The notes below the pieces were generated by a model that was given only the letters and a program-made list of their open reading frames with translations, ran no database searches and was not told where the DNA came from. The translations under genes were made by a program, and so were the position numbers. Below, piece after piece: positions 44,297 through 53,194 of a stretch of DNA of 64,000 bases; positions within the stretch are counted from its first letter, which is position 1; each line of letters begins with the position of its first letter. The stretch comes from Pseudactinotalea terrae (GTDB lineage: Bacteria; Actinomycetota; Actinomycetes; Actinomycetales; Beutenbergiaceae): the NCBI RefSeq assembly GCF_009733845.1, contig NZ_WNXZ01000001.1, positions 248,001 to 312,000 on the forward strand. Direction: 5' to 3'.

Positions 44297-44567
44297 CCCG
44301 GTCGGATCCGCACCGAGGCCGCCTTCGCCCAGATCGCGGGCGCCGCGCCGATCCCCGCGTCATCGGCGAACACGATCCGTCACCGCTTCAACCGCGGCGG
44401 TGTCCGCTAGCTAGCTAGCTCAACCGGGCGCTGAAATCATCGTGCTAACCCGGCCGCGCACCGACGCGGGCGCCCGCGCCTACTCCGCGCCTGTCCGAGG
44501 GCAACACCACCAAGGAAACCCGCCGCTGCCTCAAGCGCTACGTCGCACGGTAGATCTTCCGCCCCTA
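44297..44567 (+). pseudogene. IS110-family transposase remnant
   Basis: Two pieces in different frames match the C-terminal (Transposase_20) half of IS110 transposases. RTEAAFAQIAGAAPIPASSA followed by NTIRHRFNRGG ends at a TAG at 44410. RLSEGNTTKETRRCLKRYVA (44488-44550) then meets a TAG where a Glu codon is usual. The N-terminal DEDD half is absent. A CTAG tandem run (44407-44420) lies at the first break. Not functional. Confidence 0.8.
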
Positions 44568-45022
44568 GCGGCCGCCCACCCCGCGCTCGAGGTGCTCGCC
44601 TAAGCGGCTTGACAAGGCATAGAAACATCCCGTGGAGCGAGCGGCCCGTGGCCAGGGGGTACAGGCTATCTGGTGCCGGCACGGAGGTCGGGGTTACGCC
44701 ACAGCGGGCGGGGACATGCTGAGGAGGTGTGGTGGTCGTCAGGTCGCGGTGGGAGGGTCGGGGTTGGCGCGCGGCGATCGGTTGGGAAGGGTAGTGGCTG
44801 CTCGCCAAGCTCACCGCGTCGGGCTTCCTCCCCTTGGCAGGCCAGTGCCGGACTGCTAGGGCTGACTCGGCCGCTCTCGCTCGCGCTTGACAGGACGCGC
44901 GGCGGTATCTCTCTGCGACCGCGGTGCACGACCCTGTTCCTATGTCACCGGGCGCGGACTGGGTCGTCACCGCGGCAAGAGCGCCCGGCTGGGCGGAGCC
45001 TGTGCCATCCCGTGCCTAGCGC
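44568..45022. other. Gene-free degenerate stretch
   Basis: 455 bp between the IS110 remnant and the truncated LacI gene. Several short frames exist but none has a ribosome site, a recognisable domain or convincing codon pattern. Treated as decayed DNA. Confidence 0.4.
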
Positions 45023-45871
45023 TCAGCCGGGCTGCGCCGTTGAGCCCCGTGGCACGAGGTGCGGCCGCGGTGCGGTGTGGGAGAGCGCGGGCCCGCCGGC
45101 GAGCACGTTAAGCACGCAGTCGGCGGCGAGCGCGCCAATGCCATGCACGTCCAGGCTCATGACCGTCAGCGGTGGCGAGGCCAGACGGCACAGGTTCGAG
45201 TCGTCCCAGGCGACGATCGAGAGCGAGGTGGGCACGGCCACGTCCATTTCCGCCGCAACGCCGAGCCCGGCCACGGCCATGATGTCGTTGTCGTAGACGA
45301 TCGCTGACGGCCGCCCCGCGCGTCCGAGCAACGAGCGGGTAGCGCTGGCGCCGCCCTCCTCGGTGTAGTCGGCCTCGAGGACCGCGCCCGTCAGGCCCAG
45401 CGAGGCGCACTGCTCGTGGAACGCCTCGACGCGGGCCTGGGTGTGCGCCATTCCTCCTGGGCCGCTCACCTGCGCCAGGTCGGTGTGGCCCAGCCCTGAG
45501 AGGTAAGCGACGGCGTCGCGCATCGCCTGCGCGTTGTCGATCCACACGTTGGTGAAAGGCAGGTCGCGCCGCGGGCCGCCGACCACGACGGTGGGCAGAC
45601 CGATCTCGCCGAGCACGTCCAGTCGGTCGTCGTCGCGAGAGAGGTTGGTGAGGATGACGGCGTCGACCAGCCGGCCCTCCGCCCAGCGACGGTACGTCGC
45701 GATCTCGGCCTCGGTGTCGGGCACGACATACAGCAGCAGCGAGTGCCCCTCGCCCGCGAGCCGGCCCTCGATGCCGGCGATGAGCTCCATGGTGAATGGC
45801 TCGATCCCGAGGATGCGCGCGGGGCGCGCGAGCACAAAGCCGACGGCCCCGACAGCGCCGCGAGTCACCCG
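45023..45871 (-). pseudogene. LacI-family regulator lacking its DNA-binding domain
   Basis: About 282 codons covering the complete sugar-sensor domain (GAVGFVLARPARILGIEPFT through SLDVHGIGALAADCVLNVLA). The helix-turn-helix and hinge that should precede it (~60 residues) are missing; upstream sequence in frame is unrelated. Without a DNA-binding domain it cannot act as a normal repressor. Probably a deletion remnant. Its ligand domain keeps good coding character, so the loss seems recent. Confidence 0.75.
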
Positions 45872-45947
45872 GCCCACACCAGTTGCGATCGAACCCGCCC
45901 GGGGCTTGCAGCAGCGACCACCTCGTCTGCGTTGATCAGCACGTCTC

Positions 45948-46177
45948 TTAGACGTCGCTGACGGACTGGCCGGTGTCCAGCCAGCGCACCGCGACACCGG
46001 TCTGCTCGGTGAAGGCGTCGAAGACGCGCTGGAGTGCGTCGCCCTCGGCTGTGCCGCGGGTCCACACGGACTGGATCAAGAGCTCGTTCCCGTTGCTGCC
46101 GCCGCCGCTGTCGCACGCGACGAGCGCATGAGCAGCGCGGCCGTCGCCGCGAGCGGGATGATCTTGCGTAGTTTCCT
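45948..46177 (-). pseudogene. Remnant of an ABC sugar-binding lipoprotein gene
   Basis: A perfect ribosome site AAGGAGG (46184-46190, minus strand) is followed after 6 nt by AGG-AAA-CTA-CGC, where ATG would be expected, so the start codon appears lost. The reading then gives a signal peptide (KLRKIIPLAATAALL). After a frame change it continues LVACDSGGGSNGNELLIQSV (lipobox Cys) and ALQRVFDAFTEQTGVAVRWL, the N-terminus of family 1 solute-binding proteins, ending at a stop. The remaining ~350 residues are gone. It directly precedes the truncated LacI gene. Confidence 0.7.
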
Positions 46178-46266
46178 GCTGTGCCTCCTTGCACTTCGGT
46201 TGAGGTGCAGATTGGATTCGGACCCGTCACGGCCTCTTGGGTTGGTAGATGCATCTCTCCTCGTTC

Positions 46267-48213
46267 TCACACGGCGCGGCGTTCCAAGACTTGGACGCCG
46301 TATGGCCGGAGCCGCACCCCTCGGACCACGGCTCCGGACGGTTCGACGAGGATCGACGGGCCGCTGTGGACGTCCACCTTGATCTCTTCGTCGGACTGGC
46401 TGATAAACCAGGTGAAGCGGCGACCGTCCTCATGGGCCAGCTCACCGACGATCACGCGCGGGTCCTCGACCCGGACAGGGGGGCGCGCTGCGGCCTCCGC
46501 GGCCAAGGCGTCATACAGGCGCCAGGTCGGCTCGGGGTTGACGAACGGAGTCTGTGCCGCCATGTACTCGATCGGGAAGGTGCACAGCACCATCGCGCCG
46601 GTCCCAGTGCGTCGACGCAGCAGCGCGGGACGGCCAAGGGCGTCCTCGGCGATCACCTCAGCATCCACGGGCACTACGGGTAGATACGCGCGGGCGTGCT
46701 CGTTTCCGGCGACGGCGAACACCAGTTCCTCGCCCGCGGCAATGCCGCCGAAGTCGCGCCGGAACACCATCCGCAGCTCGTCGTCGGCAATCGGTGCCGG
46801 CACGCCGTAGCGGGACTGCTTGCGCACGCCGAACGTCTCGTCCAGGTTCGGCCACCAGGGTCCCCGCTGGGTCTTGTGCGCGCCCTGGAAGTACGAGCAG
46901 TAGACCGTCGCGCCGGCCTCGGCAAGCCCGCGCAGCGCCGTCCATGTCGGTGCGGTCAGCTGCTTCGTCGAGGGCACCAGATAAAGGCGGCAGTCCTCCG
47001 GCAGCCCGTCAGCCTCGCGCGCCACCCCCACCCGCAGGTCAGCCTCGCGAGCCGCGACGTATGCCTGCCGGCAGACGTCGAAGACGACGGTGGCGTCCTC
47101 TGGCTGGGTGAACGGGTACTGCCGCTCCAGGAAGGACGAGACGACCAGTGCCACGTCGGCGTCCGGGCGCGAGGTGTGGGCGATGTCCAGGCGCTCGACC
47201 TCGCGGGCGAAGTCCCGCACCTCCAATGCTTGCGGCTTGGCGCGCCCTGCGGCGTCGAACAGCCCGAAGTGCATCTCGAACGGGTGGTGTGAGTACGGCT
47301 CGACGTCCTCCAGCGCGTCGTAGTCGGTGTTGTTCCACGCGAGCCAACCGGTTGCTCCGGCGAGCAGTGTGTGGTGCAGCAGCTGCCGGTAGTAGTGCGC
47401 TGCGTGCTCCTCGCTGACGTAGTCGCTGGTGACTCCGAATTCCTCCATGATCACCGGCAGCCCGCCGATATCCAGCAGCTCGCAGACGAACGCGGCGCCC
47501 AGGTTCTGGCGCACCTGGTCGGTTTCCATCCGGTACACGTGGGGGCCGAGGAAGTCGACCAGCTCGGCGATCTCCCGCACACGGAACCCGTTGTCGCTGC
47601 CGGTGACCTCCACCCCCCACGCGCCATCACCCACCGAGACGGGCTGGCGGCCGCCACCGGCGCGCACGGCGTCGATGAGCAGCTGCGCCCAGCTGCGGAC
47701 CTGCTCCGGGTCCAGGGTGCCGATTCCACGCGAACGCCAGTCACCGTAGATGGGAACCTCGTTCGTGAGCAGCCACGCAGCAACGGCCGGGTGATCGGCG
47801 AATCGCGCGGTGAGCTCGCGCACGTACCAAGCCTGGCGCGCCACGAACCACACGTCGCCGAACAGGTCCCGGCCGCCGCGCCACTCCGGGTCCCAGTTCT
47901 GGCCCGACATGTGTCCGACCAGGAACGTCGGGATCGTCGCCATGCCTAGCCGTGCGTGCTGGTCGAGGAAGTCGCGGTAACGATCCACCATCGTCTCGTC
48001 GAGAGTCTCGGGCGTGGGCATGAAGTCCGGCCAGTAGAAGAAGCTTCGCGTCAACGTCATCCCGTGAGCTCGGAGCGACTCCAGCTCCTCAGCCACGACT
48101 GCAGCGTCGTAATCCCGCCACATACGCGGGCCACCCGCGCGGGACCAGTAGTTCACGCCGATCCACGTCAGTGGCTCGCCGTTCGCGTGGAGCTTGGCAG
48201 CGTTTCGGTGCAT
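46267..48213 (-). CDS. Clan GH-A glycoside hydrolase, GH5_18-like beta-mannosidase
   Basis: 648 residues, no signal peptide, so it acts on imported oligosaccharides. The TIM barrel spans about residues 15-330 with the acid/base Glu152 in LLTNEVPIYG and the nucleophile near Glu258 in VIMEEFGVTSD. A GH42-like trimerisation (Rossmann) domain follows at ~345-540, then a beta-sandwich. The combination resembles GH5 subfamily 18 beta-mannosidases, some of which act on the Man-GlcNAc core of N-glycans; a beta-galactosidase activity is less likely but possible. GGAG lies 7 nt before the ATG. Divergent from a LacI regulator with two operators between. Confidence 0.75.
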   Translation of the reverse strand: MHRNAAKLHANGEPLTWIGVNYWSRAGGPRMWRDYDAAVVAEELESLRAHGMTLTRSFFYWPDFMPTPETLDETMVDRYRDFLDQHARLGMATIPTFLVGHMSGQNWDPEWRGGRDLFGDVWFVARQAWYVRELTARFADHPAVAAWLLTNEVPIYGDWRSRGIGTLDPEQVRSWAQLLIDAVRAGGGRQPVSVGDGAWGVEVTGSDNGFRVREIAELVDFLGPHVYRMETDQVRQNLGAAFVCELLDIGGLPVIMEEFGVTSDYVSEEHAAHYYRQLLHHTLLAGATGWLAWNNTDYDALEDVEPYSHHPFEMHFGLFDAAGRAKPQALEVRDFAREVERLDIAHTSRPDADVALVVSSFLERQYPFTQPEDATVVFDVCRQAYVAAREADLRVGVAREADGLPEDCRLYLVPSTKQLTAPTWTALRGLAEAGATVYCSYFQGAHKTQRGPWWPNLDETFGVRKQSRYGVPAPIADDELRMVFRRDFGGIAAGEELVFAVAGNEHARAYLPVVPVDAEVIAEDALGRPALLRRRTGTGAMVLCTFPIEYMAAQTPFVNPEPTWRLYDALAAEAAARPPVRVEDPRVIVGELAHEDGRRFTWFISQSDEEIKVDVHSGPSILVEPSGAVVRGVRLRPYGVQVLERRAV

Positions 48214-48251
48214 CCGGGATCTCCGATGAAGTCGGTGGCAACAAGACCAAT

Positions 48252-48265
48252 GTGGAACGTTCTAC
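48252..48265. promoter_or_regulatory. LacI-type operator, copy 1
   Basis: GTGGAACGTTCTAC is a 14-bp inverted repeat with one mismatched pair and central CG. It is repeated 45 bp away. It lies 39 bp before the glycosidase start on the divergent strand. Confidence 0.7.
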
Positions 48266-48296
48266 CGCATGATTCACCACGAGCACAAGAGGTTCT

Positions 48297-48310
48297 GTGG
48301 AACGTTCTCG
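48297..48310. promoter_or_regulatory. LacI-type operator, copy 2
   Basis: GTGGAACGTTCTCG shares its first 12 bases with copy 1 in the same orientation. It lies 18 bp upstream of the -10 box of the regulator gene, so it should mediate autorepression. Confidence 0.7.
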
Positions 48311-48328
48311 ACACGTGGACGCCGCTGC

Positions 48329-48334
48329 TAACGT
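48329..48334 (+). promoter_or_regulatory. -10 box of leaderless LacI-type gene
   Basis: TAACGT, 6 nt, then the ATG at 48341; no Shine-Dalgarno. Confidence 0.5.
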
Positions 48335-48340
48335 GTCGAC

Positions 48341-49399
48341 ATGCCACCGCGTCAGCGAACAACCATCCACGACGTCGCGGCACTCGCCGGCGTGTCCCGC
48401 TCGGCCGTCTCGAAGGCCATGAACGGCAAGACAGGGCTGGCACCGGCGACGCGCGAACGGATCCTCAGCGCCGCCGAGGCACTGAGCTGGTCACCTTCAC
48501 CCGCCGCCAGCACACTGCGCGGCAGCCGCACACGGTCCGTCGGCCTCGTCATCTCGCGCGGACCCGACCTGCTAACCGCCGACGCCTACTTCGCCGTCGT
48601 CATCGCCGGCGCCGAATCCGTGCTGGCACCCCAGCGCTACGGCCTGCAACTTCACCTCCTGACCGGTTCACAGACCGCTGAGGCCGACGTCTACCGGCAA
48701 CTGGTCCGCGACCGCCGGGTCGACGGATTCATCCTGACCGAGTCCCGCATCCGCGACGCGCGATTCGAGCTACTCCGCGATCTCGACATCCCCTTCGTGC
48801 TTATCGGTGAGCCATGGGGCAAGGAGCAGGTCACGCACGTCCAGCCCCAAGACGCGATGGCCGGACTCATCCAGTTGGCCCAGCACCTCGTCGCGGCAGG
48901 TCACCAACGCATTCTCTACATCGGCGGCCCAGACGACTTCGTACACACGGGTCAGCGCCGGGAGAAATTCGTGCGGGCGATCGAGGCTGCCGGCGGGCCC
49001 ACGCCATCAGTCGTCTCAGCAGCATTCGACGCAGACGACGCACGGAAGGCGACCCGCGCGGCACTCGCCCGCCCCGACCGACCGACCGCAATCGCCTACG
49101 GCAACGACACGATGGCGATCGCCGGGCAGAGCGAGGCCCAACGGCTTGGCTTCTCGGTGCCCCGCGACCTCGCCATCGTCGGCTACGACAGCCTACCCAT
49201 GGGCGAGTGGGTATTCCCCACTATCACCACCGTCGCCCAAGACCTGCACGGCCTCGGGGCCGCCGCCGCCTCCGCGCTGTTGCGGGAACTCGGAGATGAG
49301 ACCGTGTCGATCCCACCGGTAGCAGATTCGCAGCTCATCATCCGCGAGTCGACCCAGCAGCAGACCTACTCTGAACCGCCCGGAAGCCCCCAGGTTTGA
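48341..49399 (+). CDS. LacI-family regulator of the adjacent glycosidase
   Basis: 352 residues. N-terminal helix-turn-helix TIHDVAALAGVSRSAVSKAM, hinge STLRGSRTRSVGLVISRGPD, then a sugar-sensor domain with GNDTMAIAGQSEAQRLGFSV and GEWVFPTITTVAQDLHGLGA. It likely represses the divergent glycosidase and itself through the two GTGGAACGTTCT sites. The inducer would be a manno-oligosaccharide or similar; this is inference. Confidence 0.9.
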   Translation: MPPRQRTTIHDVAALAGVSRSAVSKAMNGKTGLAPATRERILSAAEALSWSPSPAASTLRGSRTRSVGLVISRGPDLLTADAYFAVVIAGAESVLAPQRYGLQLHLLTGSQTAEADVYRQLVRDRRVDGFILTESRIRDARFELLRDLDIPFVLIGEPWGKEQVTHVQPQDAMAGLIQLAQHLVAAGHQRILYIGGPDDFVHTGQRREKFVRAIEAAGGPTPSVVSAAFDADDARKATRAALARPDRPTAIAYGNDTMAIAGQSEAQRLGFSVPRDLAIVGYDSLPMGEWVFPTITTVAQDLHGLGAAAASALLRELGDETVSIPPVADSQLIIRESTQQQTYSEPPGSPQV

Positions 49400-49540
49400 T
49401 GCCGTAACAACGACCCTCCGGGAGACTCAGGGCGGGCAGGCCGGCCCACGACCTTCCTCAAGGTCCCACGTCGGTTCGCCTGCGTCGCGCCAAGAAGACG
49501 CGACACTTCGTGAGGTCTCCCTGCACCATACGGCTGACCG

Positions 49541-52500
49541 TCAGTCGAACGTACGGTCGAGAGCGAGCATTGCAATGCCGTGAGATCGCAAGGCCACGCC
49601 GACCTGATTCGCGGCTCCTTCACTCGTGTGCAGCCCGCGCGGCAGGGAGAGCTCCACCGTCCGATCGGCGCCGGTGAGTTCCTGGAGCAGGAGGGTGAAC
49701 TCGTTGTCATCGCGCTGGACGAGCTGGATGTCCACGCCCTCTGGGACGTCTCCGAGTAGTCGCCCCTCGGCATACGTGGGCACTGTGTCGGGGAGGAACC
49801 GGTCTAGGGGGAGGATCTCGGCGATCTGGGCGCCCACGCGTGCGCGACGGCCGAGCCTATGCGCACCGAGGTCGTCGACTTGGTTTGTGACAGTGATTCG
49901 GTAGCGAAGCCGCACCGTTCCTTCCTGGGCGGGCGGCGTGTTGCAGGGCCAGAAGTTGTTCATTGCGAACGAGTACAGGTGTGCAGCGCCCAGCTTGAAC
50001 CGGTCGGGCCAGGCACCCCGAACGATGTCACCCACGGTGAACAGCGGCGCATCCAGTGGGGTCCAGACGATGGAACCGGACTCATCGCTCACGACGACGG
50101 CGTCGGTCGCCGACGCCCACTCGTTCGAGGCACCGGGTCCGTGGTCGCGTTCGGGATCGACCCATCCGAGTTGCCGGTCGTATCTGACTCGCGGCTCGCG
50201 AGCAGCGAACGGGAACGACACGTAGATCCCTTCGGCGTCATGGCAGGGCGCCTTGACGAATGCGATGTCGAGGTCCGCGCTGCCATCGTCACGGAGCAAG
50301 AGATCGACTCGCACGTCACGTAAGTTGGCCCCGGCGCCGCGCCAGCGCAGCCGGATCCCGTCGAAGGTCGTCGCGACCCCGGAGAAGGAGAGTTTAGGCG
50401 ACTCGCGAGCGATCGAACCGTCGGCGTCTTGTGCGTAGCGGTCTTCGACGAGATCCATCACTCGTCGGGAGTGCATGTGCACGTCCGCGACGTCCAGCAT
50501 CGCGACGCCGTCGTCCGCCGGCGCGTTAGGGTGCGCCGTTCGAAGAAGCTGGCCGAGGGCGACCCCGGCTGTTGGGTCGATCACCTCCCGGCCCGTAGGC
50601 AGGTGTCGGAGCCCGATCGGGAGCGTGGACGAGGGGTCCAAACGCACGTCCCACGTTGACGACGAGATCGGCTCAGAGGTCTCCACCGGCGAGAACAACC
50701 CGACCGAGACTGCCTGTTCTGGCGGTGCCTCTTCGCTCGCCGCGTCGTGTCCTGTCACGTCGACGGCGACCATACCGCGGGTCTGCGCCCCCTCACCACC
50801 GGGCACCGTGGTGCGACCGGCGCTTGCCGGAAAGTAGCGGTAGGAGTGAGCGGGCATCGCCGGCAGGGAGATGCGACACCGTCGCATCCTGTGACAGCTG
50901 CTAAGAACCTCCAGCGGCACGGCTCCATCGGGACCGAGCAGGTCGACGCCCTCGATCACGTCCAACTCGGCTTCGAGATCGGCGGGCCACGGGTGCGGGT
51001 TGTAGGCCAGATAGCCGGGACCAGTCACACCGACTACCTCAGCGAGCCGCGCGAGTTGTCGGCGCATCTCGTCGCTCGCCACCCGCTCGGCGCCCTGGAT
51101 GTGACGTGCCTTCCACCCCAGCTGGTCGGCAACAGGGAACGCGTGTGGATGTGAGGTCGAGCGGGCCCACGTGAACGTGTGCTCAGCACCGATCGCCAGG
51201 TCGGCCCAGGCACGGTCGAGCTCAGCACGATTCGTTCGGGTACGAGGGTCGAGGACAGCGAGTGCGGCGCCGAGTGTCTCGACCGCGGGCACGTGAGCCT
51301 GCGCCCGGCGGTGGAGCGCGAAGAGCGCGGTCACCGAGCCGACGCCGTCCTCCCAGTAGCTGCCCTCATCGGCGGTCCAGACCGGGAGCTGGTCGTCGAG
51401 CGACGCGACTCGGGCGAAGTACTCCTCAAACGAGGAGATGCGGAAGCGGGGATAGGCGAACCGTGCGTTCCAACGCACAACGAACGAGGTGTCCCCGTCG
51501 GCTAGGTCCTCGTTGTCGGCGTGGGTGCCGATCACGGGTAGATCCGTGGGAAGGTAGTCGGGCCGCTCGAACCGGCGCAGCAGCCGGTCGAGTCCATCGG
51601 TGGCGGCCGATACAGCCTGCGGGTCCGCTGCGATGAACCGCAGCTGGGAGTAGTGGTCGGCGAAGTAGGCGAGCACCTCGCTGCCATCGGGTCCGCGCCA
51701 GCGCACGGGCGACGCGAGGTGGATCGCATCGCTGGAATCCGTGATTGCGCGGCCGTGATTCGACATATTGACGAACGCATCGATGTCAAGTGCGCGCAGC
51801 ACGGTCGGCAGCGCGCTGGTGGCGGTTGGCACGTCGGTCAGGTTCGCGACCCGCATCCTGGTCACCTCCGAGTGCGGTAGGCCGGCAGCAGCATCGCCCG
51901 AGTGCAGCAGCTCGGCGAGAGACATGACGCCTGTGAGCTGATTGCTGTGCAGCGCATTGACGGAGATCCCGCCGCCGCGGATCGCGGCTAGCATCCGTTC
52001 GCCCTGAGCGCGTGATCTGGTGCGGAGATACTCCTGGGCAATCATCGCGCCGTCCAGGTGGAATCGGAACGCCGGATCGGACTCGAACCGATCGATGGCG
52101 CGATCGATGTTGCGGCAGTGCAGTTCGAGTACCTTGCCCTGCGCATCTGTGAATCCGAGATCGAGGTGGATGTGCGGGATCAGGTGCAGTGTCCACTGTC
52201 GTGCAGGCGTGACGTGGGTGGTGTGCTCGATCCCGCCGCCTTCCACGTCCACCCTGGTTGCCCCGACCATTTCAGGGGCAACGAATCGCCATCGGAACAT
52301 GCCGAAGTCACGGTCGGCGGGCACGGACGGGACCTTGAGCGTGGCGTCGCCGATATGCATGACCAGACCGTCAGGCGCTTTGGTGCCCGCGCTCCACGTG
52401 AGGTTCAGGTCGATCAGCTCTCGGACGCCGTCGGGAGTCTCGACAAAGAAGGGTGTGGCGCGCACATCAGCCCGTGGGGCTCCATGCGGGCGGGTCTCGG

Positions 52501-53089
52501 CGGCGGTGAGCGCGATGCGGGACCATCGGATGAAGGAGCCGAACCAGGTGCCGTAGTGCTCGCGCGCCGCTGGCAGGTCCTCGCGCGGCGCTCGTAGTGG
52601 AATGTGGCTGGCGTCGTCGCGCTCGCCCGTCGAAGACGCCTCGTCCAGCACCGTGGCGATGGACAGCACGTGTCGCCCTGCACGAAGCCACTCTGCGGGT
52701 ATTTCGACCACGAGGTCGACGGTGCCTGCGACCGGTCCGGGTTCGCCGGATCGGGTGCGGTCATTCCGCTCGACCGTGGGATGAAGTAGTCCACGGTGCT
52801 CGTCATCGAGGACCACTTCCAGGTCCGGGCATGGTCCGCGTTCGACGGCGAACTCGAGGTGCAGCACTGTAGGCGCCGGTTCCCAGGTCGTCTCGAAGTG
52901 GATCTCGACGCGGTGGGAACGAAAGCCGCCGGTGGCGTCGAAGACGCCGGGGTGTACCTGCGGAAATGCGGTGCCGTCGCTGCGGGCGGCGTCAACGATG
53001 GCTGTGCGTCCGTCGCTGTCTTCGCGCCATCCTGTGGTGCCATCCTGCGAGCCCTGCGGGTAGATCTCCCAGCCAACGGCGTGGTTCAT
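49541..53089 (-). CDS. GH38 alpha-mannosidase-like protein
   Basis: 1182 residues from the ATG at 53089 (AAGGAG 6 nt upstream); a longer frame upstream adds 22 unlikely residues. No signal peptide. A jelly-roll type N-terminal part (about 1-300; FETTWEPAPTVLHLEFAVER) precedes the GH38 barrel, which opens LHLIPHIHLDLGFTDAQGKV near residue 310 with the metal-binding His-x-His. HSNQLTGVMSLAELLHSGD follows. The C-terminal ~450 residues form beta-sandwich domains (LRYRITVTNQV). It would remove terminal alpha-mannose in the cytosol, although the barrel is diverged and other alpha-linked sugars are possible. It is the last gene of the minus-strand glycan operon. Confidence 0.8.
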   Translation of the reverse strand: MNHAVGWEIYPQGSQDGTTGWREDSDGRTAIVDAARSDGTAFPQVHPGVFDATGGFRSHRVEIHFETTWEPAPTVLHLEFAVERGPCPDLEVVLDDEHRGLLHPTVERNDRTRSGEPGPVAGTVDLVVEIPAEWLRAGRHVLSIATVLDEASSTGERDDASHIPLRAPREDLPAAREHYGTWFGSFIRWSRIALTAAETRPHGAPRADVRATPFFVETPDGVRELIDLNLTWSAGTKAPDGLVMHIGDATLKVPSVPADRDFGMFRWRFVAPEMVGATRVDVEGGGIEHTTHVTPARQWTLHLIPHIHLDLGFTDAQGKVLELHCRNIDRAIDRFESDPAFRFHLDGAMIAQEYLRTRSRAQGERMLAAIRGGGISVNALHSNQLTGVMSLAELLHSGDAAAGLPHSEVTRMRVANLTDVPTATSALPTVLRALDIDAFVNMSNHGRAITDSSDAIHLASPVRWRGPDGSEVLAYFADHYSQLRFIAADPQAVSAATDGLDRLLRRFERPDYLPTDLPVIGTHADNEDLADGDTSFVVRWNARFAYPRFRISSFEEYFARVASLDDQLPVWTADEGSYWEDGVGSVTALFALHRRAQAHVPAVETLGAALAVLDPRTRTNRAELDRAWADLAIGAEHTFTWARSTSHPHAFPVADQLGWKARHIQGAERVASDEMRRQLARLAEVVGVTGPGYLAYNPHPWPADLEAELDVIEGVDLLGPDGAVPLEVLSSCHRMRRCRISLPAMPAHSYRYFPASAGRTTVPGGEGAQTRGMVAVDVTGHDAASEEAPPEQAVSVGLFSPVETSEPISSSTWDVRLDPSSTLPIGLRHLPTGREVIDPTAGVALGQLLRTAHPNAPADDGVAMLDVADVHMHSRRVMDLVEDRYAQDADGSIARESPKLSFSGVATTFDGIRLRWRGAGANLRDVRVDLLLRDDGSADLDIAFVKAPCHDAEGIYVSFPFAAREPRVRYDRQLGWVDPERDHGPGASNEWASATDAVVVSDESGSIVWTPLDAPLFTVGDIVRGAWPDRFKLGAAHLYSFAMNNFWPCNTPPAQEGTVRLRYRITVTNQVDDLGAHRLGRRARVGAQIAEILPLDRFLPDTVPTYAEGRLLGDVPEGVDIQLVQRDDNEFTLLLQELTGADRTVELSLPRGLHTSEGAANQVGVALRSHGIAMLALDRTFD

Positions 53090-53194
53090 GGGTGTCTCCT
53101 TGCTCTGTCGTTTGAGAGGTAGGGATCGATGGCTACGGAAGAGCGCTGTCCGCACGGACGGCGCGTCGGAGCAACTCGATCGGCGTGGGGGCCC

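Noticed and set aside
44407-44420. CTAG tandem run
   Set aside because: Only 14 bp, at a break of the IS110 remnant; too short to be a functional element.
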